Positions 33,167 to 39,314 of a stretch of DNA of 64,000 bases are shown piece after piece. Source of the DNA: a virus. The notes under the pieces were generated by a model, which searched no databases, was not told where the DNA came from, and saw only the letters and a list, made by a program, of their open reading frames with translations. A program made the translations under genes and the position numbers. Each line of letters starts with the position of its first letter. Within the stretch, counting starts at the first letter, position 1. The stretch covers positions 1 to 64,000 of IMG/VR virus record IMGVR_UViG_3300034374_011021; one strand, written 5' to 3'.

Positions 33167-33178
33167 TTATAAATATTA
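33167..33178 (-). promoter_or_regulatory. Second-class start motif before the CDAC gene
   Basis: The minus strand reads TAATATTTATAA, 4 bases before the ATG at 33162. It overlaps the last codons of queE, which makes chance composition from intergenic AT bias less likely. Confidence 0.45.
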
Positions 33179-33988
33179 AACAGCTCGTTTAGTATCGTAA
33201 CTGATAATATGATCCCTACCAGTCCAGTTATAACCTACTTCCATACATTTTTCAATTGAGATAGGATACATTTCAATTAATGTCTCTCTAGTATCACCAG
33301 CAGGCATTAACCAAGTTTTCCATTTTGGAATATCCATTTTAACTCTAAATGCTTCAATTTCAGCTAAATTTTCTTCAGTACCATCCCATACTGGTTTGAA
33401 ATGATAATCACCATGTTGATCTAACATCATTCTCATAGCATCATAATTCAAACGGAATTTATTATGTTGGTCAATCATTTTTTGGTCAACTAATTTACCC
33501 ATAGGAGTATTAACATCGATTTTAGGAATTGAATTACTAAACTTAGGTGATAAACTAATCAAACCAATTGGGTAATCAGTTTTAATAAAATGAGATCCTT
33601 CAGTTTCAATTGTAATAAAAATACCTCTTTGATAAGCAAAATGAGTTAATTCATTTACTAAGGCAGGTTGCATTGTTGGTGAACCTCCTGTTAACATCAT
33701 CTCTCTAATATGAGGATTTTCATCATATGCTTTAACAATATCATTAAATGTATAAACACCTTTCTCAGGATGAATACTTGTGTACCAAGAGTCACACCAA
33801 CCACCAGCACCAAACCAACATCTATGAGTACAACCTGTTACTCGAACAGCTATTGTAGGTCTACCTTGTCTTGAACCTTCTGATTGAACACAAGGGTAAA
33901 TTTCTAATACAGGAATCCTTTTATCATAATCTGTGATACGACCTGGTTCCTGAATGTTCCATTGTTTTTCTGTTACTTTACTATCCAT
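33176..33988 (-). CDS. queE: 7-carboxy-7-deazaguanine synthase (QueE), radical SAM
   Basis: Converts carboxy-tetrahydropterin to 7-carboxy-7-deazaguanine. EIYPCVQSEGSRQG and GRPTIAVRVTGC open the TIM-like barrel, then C-x3-C-x7-C (GCTHRCWFGAGGWCD) supplies the 4Fe-4S cluster; the usual spacing is Cx3Cx2C, so there is a 5-residue insertion in the last gap. MMLTGGSPTMQP is the SAM-binding GGE-type motif in variant form. 270 residues. It lies 2 bases after queD. Confidence 0.85.
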   Translation of the reverse strand: MDSKVTEKQWNIQEPGRITDYDKRIPVLEIYPCVQSEGSRQGRPTIAVRVTGCTHRCWFGAGGWCDSWYTSIHPEKGVYTFNDIVKAYDENPHIREMMLTGGSPTMQPALVNELTHFAYQRGIFITIETEGSHFIKTDYPIGLISLSPKFSNSIPKIDVNTPMGKLVDQKMIDQHNKFRLNYDAMRMMLDQHGDYHFKPVWDGTEENLAEIEAFRVKMDIPKWKTWLMPAGDTRETLIEMYPISIEKCMEVGYNWTGRDHIISYDTKRAV

Positions 33989-33990
33989 AA

Positions 33991-34455
33991 TTAACCTTTA
34001 TAAAATGCTGTATTTTTTTCATGTTCACGGAATTCAACTTGAACTACTTTAACACGACCATTAGTTTCTGCTTGTATAAAATCGTTTAGCTTATTATAAA
34101 AATATTCAGCAAAACGTTCTGCTCCTGTAGCTGGAATAACTCGTAATTGAATTACACTGTCTGCTTCCATTTGTTTAAATACTGGGAGATAGGGATCATC
34201 CTCTGCTACAATTGTAGTGTGATCAAGCATATAATCTAACCATGCTTTAGGATTCATACCATCAATAGTACCTTTAGCACGTTTCATACCTCCAAAGTCC
34301 CAAACCCAATTACGTTCATCAAGTTCACCTTCAAACCATACTTTTAAACTTACTCCATAACCATGTAAGAATCTACAATGTGTTCCCTCAGCTTTCCATT
34401 GACGAAACACTGTAGAGTAACCATCAAATACTTTTGTTGATCTAAAACTACCCAT
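33991..34455 (-). CDS. queD: 6-carboxy-tetrahydropterin synthase-like (QueD)
   Basis: 154 residues of the PTPS/QueD fold. Catalytic Cys in THCRFLHGYG, the Asp-His pair in MLDHTTI and the Glu in VEFREHEKN are in place. However, the first zinc His (usually F-x-A-x-H) is absent (VFRQWKA) and HGH reads HGY, so two of three zinc ligands are missing. The same HGY form appears, as I recall, in other phage homologues. It overlaps the thioredoxin gene by eight bases. Confidence 0.8.
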   Translation of the reverse strand: MGSFRSTKVFDGYSTVFRQWKAEGTHCRFLHGYGVSLKVWFEGELDERNWVWDFGGMKRAKGTIDGMNPKAWLDYMLDHTTIVAEDDPYLPVFKQMEADSVIQLRVIPATGAERFAEYFYNKLNDFIQAETNGRVKVVQVEFREHEKNTAFYKG

Positions 34456-34693
34456 TGATAAAATTCATTATGTCTTGATAACTTCTGTTTCCTACAAATC
34501 GACGAACTTCTTGTCCATTTTCTACTAATATTACTGTAGGAACACTCATAACATTAGCTGCTTTAGCCCTATCAATTTCATAATCAATATTGATTTTTTC
34601 TACTGGTGTATCTTGGGCTACTCTTTCCATAGTAGGACTTAACATTTTGCATGGTCCACACCATGGAGCTGTAAAATAAAATAATTTCTTCAT
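34448..34693 (-). CDS. Thioredoxin (CGPC)
   Basis: 81 residues with YFTAPWCGPCKMLSPTM, the classical W-C-G-P-C active site, and SVPTVILVENG with the cis-Pro. It is shorter than host thioredoxin (about 105). It probably serves the B12-type ribonucleotide reductase or the QueE/QueC route. Overlaps with both neighbours (8 bases with queD, 4 with the membrane-protein gene). Confidence 0.88.
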   Translation of the reverse strand: MKKLFYFTAPWCGPCKMLSPTMERVAQDTPVEKINIDYEIDRAKAANVMSVPTVILVENGQEVRRFVGNRSYQDIMNFING

Positions 34694-34845
34694 ACTAATT
34701 CTTCTATAATTCCGATTAATTCACTTAATATAAGTACAATAGTTGCTGTTACCAAACTAAATGGAATAAGTCCATAACCAACTATTCTAATAGCTGATTT
34801 TACAAAACTAATAATTTGATGTTTTTTTGGATCTGGGTGTTTCAT
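34690..34845 (-). CDS. Small single-span membrane protein, 51 residues
   Basis: Frame from an ATG at 34845 to a TGA at 34690-34692, with ATGA overlaps on both sides. The product MKHPDPKKHQIISFVKSAIR is followed by a hydrophobic span of about 20 residues (PFSLVTATIVLILSELIGI). Function unknown; the context gives no holin-like neighbours. Confidence 0.6.
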   Translation of the reverse strand: MKHPDPKKHQIISFVKSAIRIVGYGLIPFSLVTATIVLILSELIGIIEELV

Positions 34846-35054
34846 AATTCTTTTTCATTAATTAACTCGGCTCCTGGGTTATGTTTCAGGAGCCAAGTTG
34901 TTGATTCTTTAAATAGAGGTTTTGCTTCAGACCAGTTATAAGACCAATTAATATTACCTCTTATTAAACCAGTGTAAACTTCACCTTCTTTATTAATCAC
35001 CACATACATTGATGGGTATGGTTTTGATTTTTTATACTGTCTTCGCGTAATCAT
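34842..35054 (-). CDS. Hypothetical 70-residue protein
   Basis: MITRRQYKKSKPYPSMYVV starts a small protein with W-S-Y-N-W-S in the middle. It overlaps the 3' end of queC by 23 bases, so it is coupled to it. I do not recognise the family. Confidence 0.5.
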   Translation of the reverse strand: MITRRQYKKSKPYPSMYVVINKEGEVYTGLIRGNINWSYNWSEAKPLFKESTTWLLKHNPGAELINEKEL

Positions 35055-35883
35055 CTAATACTGAAGATACATACTCTTTTACAAAATCCCAAGTTACTGG
35101 TCCAAATTCATCTGCATAACTTACAGGATCAGGTTTACCTAATTTAATAAAAGCTTCTACTCGTTCTACAGATGATGCTGACTTATAATCACTAAACCAC
35201 TCAGGAGATGGATTATCGTACTGGTCATAAACAATATGTTGAATTGGTTTATATGACGTATTAGTGCGTTTATAAACAGCATTAAAATCAATATTTAACT
35301 GGTTGCAACATTTCTCACCATCTTCTAAAATAGTAAACTTATCACCATCTAAATAAGGAGTATACATTTCTACTCTTTCTGATTCCCAGTTACCTGATTT
35401 AAATGCTTCAAAATCAATATCCCTAAATTCTTGTCTACAATCAGGATAAATTGCATGGTCACCACTATGTATCCCCATTGCTATTGCACAAGTTGTATCT
35501 TTTTGAGTAGCAATTGATAAAGCAACTGATTGGATAATAGATGAAAAGATTTTGTTTCGATTAGGTACAACTGTTGCTTTCATATTTTCTTCAGCATAGT
35601 GACCTTCAGGAACTTCATCTCCACCAGTTACAAGTGCTGAGTTTAGTAATTGAGATAATCCATCTAATTTAATTACTTGATAATTAATTTTAGAGTAACC
35701 TTGTGGTCTAAGTTCTTGATTTAAGTAATCAACTAAAGACTTAGCTCGCTCTAATTCAACAGAGTGTTTTTGACCGTAGTCAAAAGACAGTGCTGTCACT
35801 TCATAGCCCTCGGCAAGTAGATGAAGCAACAATGTGGAGCTGTCCATACCTCCACTTAGTGACAATACTGCTTGTTTATTCAT
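35032..35883 (-). CDS. queC: QueC-like 7-cyano-7-deazaguanine synthase, zinc site lost
   Basis: LSLSGGMDSSTLLLHL is the ATP PP-loop, FDYGQKHSVE, VVPNRNKIF and YPDCRQEFRD follow as in QueC, which turns carboxy-deazaguanine into preQ0 through an amide intermediate. At 283 residues it is about 60 longer than usual. The C-terminal zinc motif (C-G-x-C-x-x-C and an upstream Cys) is replaced by DYKSASS and NTSYKP: none of the four Cys remains, though VERVEAFIKLG and DPVSY align well. The zinc loss may alter the end product. Confidence 0.85.
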   Translation of the reverse strand: MNKQAVLSLSGGMDSSTLLLHLLAEGYEVTALSFDYGQKHSVELERAKSLVDYLNQELRPQGYSKINYQVIKLDGLSQLLNSALVTGGDEVPEGHYAEENMKATVVPNRNKIFSSIIQSVALSIATQKDTTCAIAMGIHSGDHAIYPDCRQEFRDIDFEAFKSGNWESERVEMYTPYLDGDKFTILEDGEKCCNQLNIDFNAVYKRTNTSYKPIQHIVYDQYDNPSPEWFSDYKSASSVERVEAFIKLGKPDPVSYADEFGPVTWDFVKEYVSSVLDDYAKTV

Positions 35884-36016
35884 TTTCTTTTTTATTTGAT
35901 AATTTAACTAACTCTTGGTAATCTTCCAAGGTAAGGAAAGCACAATTTTTAAGAATTTCATCTAGAACTTCTTTAAACATCTTTTCCCATGCTGGGTTTG
36001 TATCTACATTGCTCAT
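35876..36016 (-). CDS. Hypothetical 46-residue helical protein
   Basis: Frame from an ATG at 36016 to a TAA at 35876-35878, overlapping the queC start by eight bases. MSNVDTNPAWEKMFKEVLDE suggests a short helical, acidic protein. Function unknown. Confidence 0.55.
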   Translation of the reverse strand: MSNVDTNPAWEKMFKEVLDEILKNCAFLTLEDYQELVKLSNKKENE

Positions 36017-36017
36017 A

Positions 36018-36233
36018 TTAAAAGGGCAATTCATCTACTTGTGAAACTTTAAAGTATTTATCTAGCCACTCTTTAGGATACATTAAAATTTCTCCTGAGT
36101 ATTTAGGGTTTGATACATACTTAGCGCTTATTTTAATTTTTTCAGCTGTAGCTGCTTTAGCTACTTCTTCACCTAAGTCAGGACCAGCTGCTCGTCCTAG
36201 GTAATCATAAAGTGATAACATTTCTTTTTCCAT
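36018..36233 (-). CDS. Hypothetical 71-residue protein
   Basis: MEKEMLSLYDYLGRAAGPDLGEEVAKAA opens with a helix pattern seen in small phage proteins (LYDYLGRAAG). The stop lies 1 base before the next ATG. No function is assigned. Confidence 0.6.
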   Translation of the reverse strand: MEKEMLSLYDYLGRAAGPDLGEEVAKAATAEKIKISAKYVSNPKYSGEILMYPKEWLDKYFKVSQVDELPF

Positions 36234-36236
36234 GGG

Positions 36237-36722
36237 TTATTTATTTAAATATATTCTTTCTTTTGTTCCTACTGTTTGGTCATACCATTGTTTTTTATCC
36301 ATATCATACCATCTGTAAGGTAATTCAGGATCATCATTCCAACCATGGGCTCCATAATAATTAGCGTCTTTTCTTAACAAATTTGCTCTATGTGACTTAT
36401 GAAATTCTTCATCTCCAAACCAAAAAGGCATAGTAATTTCCTCATTGATTTCTTCTTTTTTCATAGTATTATTTTTGCCTCTTTCAACCCAAACGTCTAT
36501 AGACACATTTAAATAGTGCTTTAACGCTGGTATATTATCTCTAAACATCTTACTTATAGGATGGTTTACTCGACCTTTAGAATAAGGTTTTCCAGTCAAT
36601 GTTGGTCGACCTTCTAAACCAGCAATAAGTTGATATGTTTCAACACGTTGCTTACCTAGACGTTTATCGTCTAAAGATTCTAATGACTTTTTAAAGTCTG
36701 GGTATGGTAAAAATACTTGCAT
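36237..36722 (-). CDS. MSMEG_6728-like/pyrimidine-dimer-glycosylase-like protein
   Basis: MQVFLPYPDFKKSLESLDDKRLGKQRVE and later FHKSHRANLLRKDANYYGAHGW match a family annotated as MSMEG_6728-like or pyrimidine-dimer DNA glycosylase-type, related in annotation to T4 endonuclease V. The length (161) fits. It starts exactly at the DpdA-like stop (one-base overlap), so its role may be tied to modified DNA bases. Activity is not certain. Confidence 0.65.
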   Translation of the reverse strand: MQVFLPYPDFKKSLESLDDKRLGKQRVETYQLIAGLEGRPTLTGKPYSKGRVNHPISKMFRDNIPALKHYLNVSIDVWVERGKNNTMKKEEINEEITMPFWFGDEEFHKSHRANLLRKDANYYGAHGWNDDPELPYRWYDMDKKQWYDQTVGTKERIYLNK

Positions 36723-37510
36723 TAATATTTTTTTAATAATTCTCTAAATTTATCAAGATTCCACATCAATAAATCAAAATCCATATCTTCAGCAGCCATA
36801 TAAAAATGATCATTCATATTTGCTTTTGGTTTTTCTGTTAAACCAATAGGACTATAAGGCATATCATCAATAGTAGCCATAATAGGATTTGATGTATCAA
36901 TAGTTTCAATAAAAGGCATATCTAAATACCAACTAAACTCTTGTGGTACTTGACAACCTAACAAATGTACTCTATCTGTATGATTAATAATATTAGAATT
37001 ATACAAACGACTTACAATCTCAATTCGACCTAATGCTTTAGCTAGATTTTTATTTGGATGTGACGAATGATCTAAATAATAATTAGCACCATATGAGAAA
37101 GCAATCTTTTTATATCCTAAATCTCTATACGTCTGATAGCAGGTAATTGCTTCTCTAACACTTTTAGCTTGTACAACCGCTACTTTAGTAACTTCATCAG
37201 GTAATTCAATTTGAGTCCATTTTCTAGCATTAACTATAGACTGAGTGCAATCTTCCCAAACATCAGGAACAATAAATTCATTAGGACGAATTTTATCAAT
37301 CCAATGTAATAAACCTGAGTCATTGTATGCTGTTCCTAGTTCATGAAGTGAATTATCTAAAATAATATAGCGACCTTCTTGTTTAGCTTTAATAAAATAA
37401 TTAGCATAGTCTTGGTCTGAATCTAGTAAATGAACTAGAGCATAATCATAGTCATTAAATTTTTGACTATCTTCTAATAGGAATAAAGGTACTTCATGTG
37501 ATATTTTCAT
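36722..37510 (-). CDS. dpdA: DpdA-like DNA-guanine transglycosylase
   Basis: The 262-residue protein follows the short phage form of DpdA, a TGT relative that replaces guanine in DNA with a deazaguanine base. YIILDNSLHELG (Asp52), FIVPDVWEDCTQSI (Asp83), VHLLGCQVPQEF and ETIDTSNPI (Asp205, the likely nucleophile) are the family landmarks I recognise. It lies between a nucleic-acid-binding AT-hook-like gene (4-base overlap) and the glycosylase-like gene. The queC-queD-queE-folE genes on the same strand provide the base. Confidence 0.8.
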   Translation of the reverse strand: MKISHEVPLFLLEDSQKFNDYDYALVHLLDSDQDYANYFIKAKQEGRYIILDNSLHELGTAYNDSGLLHWIDKIRPNEFIVPDVWEDCTQSIVNARKWTQIELPDEVTKVAVVQAKSVREAITCYQTYRDLGYKKIAFSYGANYYLDHSSHPNKNLAKALGRIEIVSRLYNSNIINHTDRVHLLGCQVPQEFSWYLDMPFIETIDTSNPIMATIDDMPYSPIGLTEKPKANMNDHFYMAAEDMDFDLLMWNLDKFRELLKKY

Positions 37511-37998
37511 ATAACTATTTTTTTAGGGCGTCCACGTTTTTTAGGTGCTACTCTACGCACTGTATATTTTTTACAAGCATAATTATAATAAGCAGATACA
37601 GACTTGCCAAACTTTTTTATCTCCTCTTCTGCATCTGATTTTTTAATTTCAAAATAATCATAAATAGCATCAATAAAACTATCTAATCTCTCAGTATCAT
37701 CAACTTCAAAATCATGCATTAGTCTTTCATACTTAGCTAAAAGTAAACCACCACGTTTTGCTCTTTGAAATGGTTCAAGATTTAATTGGTCTAGATCATG
37801 TTTTTCCCAAAGTGCTTCTTGAGCCATCCAAAAATAAGGAGATGGTTCAAAATCTCCATTCTGAATTCTTTTCTCAATATGAACTGATTTAGGGAGAGAT
37901 GGAGGAACTTGATATGTCCTCCACCATCGAAACTGACTGTATTTAAGAGGTTTAAGTTTTTTGAGTTTTTTAGTAACTGTTTCTCTTGAATGCATCAA
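37507..37998 (-). CDS. Hypothetical protein with C-terminal AT-hook
   Basis: A 163-residue protein with WWRTYQVPPSLPKSVHIEKRI at the N-terminus and the tail APKKRGRPKKIVI, which holds the K-R-G-R-P-K AT-hook for minor-groove DNA binding. The middle is helical (DFEVDDTERLDSFIDAIYD). It overlaps dpdA by four bases and may steer it to DNA; this is inference. Confidence 0.6.
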   Translation of the reverse strand: MMHSRETVTKKLKKLKPLKYSQFRWWRTYQVPPSLPKSVHIEKRIQNGDFEPSPYFWMAQEALWEKHDLDQLNLEPFQRAKRGGLLLAKYERLMHDFEVDDTERLDSFIDAIYDYFEIKKSDAEEEIKKFGKSVSAYYNYACKKYTVRRVAPKKRGRPKKIVI

Positions 37999-38002
37999 TT
38001 TC

Positions 38003-38278
38003 TTATTTATCTAATGTATTCCCTAATTCAATATCTTCAAATTTGATCTTGTTGGTTATTTTTTTACCTAAAATATCAAATGAATACAACATCAATCCTT
38101 GCTTTGTAGCTGAACTGACATTCATGCTTTGGCCAAACAAACTTAATTCACGAACTGAACCTGGACCGTATTTTTTATTCTCTGATGGGAAAAATTCAAA
38201 TACTTTTTTACCTCTAAATCCACCTAAATTAACAGTAAATTCAAATACTTCTGTTGCTGTTTCAAATTGTTTTTGCAT
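38003..38278 (-). CDS. Hypothetical 91-residue protein
   Basis: The start is the ATG at 38278 (MQKQFETATEVFEFTVNLGG), not the longer frame to 38362, because the extra codons lie in a promoter (38310-38341). The protein is beta-rich with KKVFEFFPSENKKYGPGSV. It begins the run leading to dpdA and queC. Function unknown. Confidence 0.6.
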   Translation of the reverse strand: MQKQFETATEVFEFTVNLGGFRGKKVFEFFPSENKKYGPGSVRELSLFGQSMNVSSATKQGLMLYSFDILGKKITNKIKFEDIELGNTLDK

Positions 38279-38322
38279 AACCTTTATTTCTTGTTTCTTT
38301 ATTATGATATAAATATAACATA
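38271..38322. repeat. 52-bp direct repeat, copy 1
   Basis: Identical to 39217-39268. It spans the first codons, start site, leader and -7 box of the gene at 38278. Confidence 0.85.
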
Positions 38323-38341
38323 GGTATTTGAATAAGCCAAA
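38310..38341 (-). promoter_or_regulatory. Bacteroidota-type promoter of the deazaguanine run
   Basis: TTTG at 38341-38338, 20 bases, TATATTTA at 38317-38310 on the minus strand. The TTTG forms part of the 3' arm of the hairpin at 38338-38371. Confidence 0.85.
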
Positions 38342-38371
38342 CAAGAAGGTGAATTTCTTCACCCTTGTTTG
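38338..38371 (-). terminator. Hairpin after the RadA-like gene
   Basis: Plus-strand arms CAAACAAG (38338-38345) and CTTGTTTG (38364-38371) with an inner GGTGAA/TTCACC stem and a small loop. It follows the RadA-like gene; no T-run follows, as the promoter begins in its last arm. Confidence 0.6.
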
Positions 38372-38411
38372 CCTTCGTAGCTCTAGTCCATTTTAAGGTT
38401 GGACAACCTTA

Positions 38412-39224
38412 TTAAGCCTTAACAGTGGTTCCGTAACGGATAACACTGTTTGACAATTCAAAGTACATTTTAACGTCAACCAAACCGTTACGGTTCTTGT
38501 TAAAATTGATAAATGTTCCACCACCATCACGCTCTGATTCGCGGCGCATCTCTCCCATTGCATCAACTAAATGCTTCAATTTGTTTGAACCTGCGAATAC
38601 ACCTGCTTTGGTAACTTGTTGAATCAACATAAACGAAGTGAAACTTTTGGTTTTGTTCTCACCTTTGTTGTTCTTTACACAAACATCAACCAACCAGCTT
38701 TCAGCCATTTTACGATCCCAATTATTATCATCACGTACACCATCAATAATTTCAGCAGCACTGTCAACCAAAACTAAATCATAACCACGGTCCAAAACTT
38801 GTTCAATTACATCTTTAGTGTTATACTCTAAAAAATCTTGCATAAACAATGTTTCGATATTTCCAAACTGTGGAAAACGTTGTGTGTATTTAAACATTTG
38901 CTTTTTACCCATCTCACCTGAGATGAATAAACATTTGTTACCTTTATTTTGAGCGGCACTCAAAACATCCAACAACACAGTGGTTTTACCAACACCTGGG
39001 TCACCAATCATCATAATGTTAGTTGCGGCCGGAATACCACCTTCATGTGAAATCAATTTATCAACAGCCAAACCTGTTTTCATAGTGGACATCATTTTGG
39101 GATCAATGTCCAAATTGTCTAATTTGGTAACTTTACTAAAATCAATAAGTGAGGGAACGAAAGTTGCGTTTTGAACGTTTTTGTTACTTGGACGACCTCT
39201 TTTTACTACTTTGATGTTTTGCAT
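38412..39224 (-). CDS. RadA/RecA-like ATPase
   Basis: MMIGDPGVGKTTVLLDVL is the Walker A, and YDLVLVDSAAEII the Walker B. CLFISGEMGKKQMFKYTQRF is close to RadA/Sms and DnaB-type ATPases. It has no lon-like or zinc domain, so at 270 residues it is the bare ATPase core plus a short basic N-terminus (KVVKRGRPSNKNV, AT-hook like). It probably acts in DNA repair or recombination beside UvsX. Own promoter and 3' hairpin make it monocistronic. Confidence 0.75.
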   Translation of the reverse strand: MQNIKVVKRGRPSNKNVQNATFVPSLIDFSKVTKLDNLDIDPKMMSTMKTGLAVDKLISHEGGIPAATNIMMIGDPGVGKTTVLLDVLSAAQNKGNKCLFISGEMGKKQMFKYTQRFPQFGNIETLFMQDFLEYNTKDVIEQVLDRGYDLVLVDSAAEIIDGVRDDNNWDRKMAESWLVDVCVKNNKGENKTKSFTSFMLIQQVTKAGVFAGSNKLKHLVDAMGEMRRESERDGGGTFINFNKNRNGLVDVKMYFELSNSVIRYGTTVKA

Positions 39225-39268
39225 AACCTTTATTTCTTGTTTCTTTATTATGATATAAATATAACATA
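39217..39268. repeat. 52-bp direct repeat, copy 2
   Basis: Identical to 38271-38322, covering the same parts of the RadA-like gene's 5' end. The copies lie 946 bases apart. Confidence 0.85.
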
Positions 39269-39287
39269 TATGTTCGGATGAGCCAAA
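39256..39287 (-). promoter_or_regulatory. Bacteroidota-type promoter of the RadA-like gene
   Basis: TTTG at 39287-39284, 20 bases, TATATTTA at 39263-39256 on the minus strand. The -33 half differs in flanking bases from copy 1 while the -7 half and leader are identical. Confidence 0.85.
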
Positions 39288-39314
39288 CCCCTTGTAACCC
39301 TTTCCAAAAAGATT

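Noticed and set aside
38279-38362. N-terminal extension of the 91-residue gene
   Set aside because: The extra 28 codons lie over the -33 and -7 boxes and leader; transcription would start inside them.
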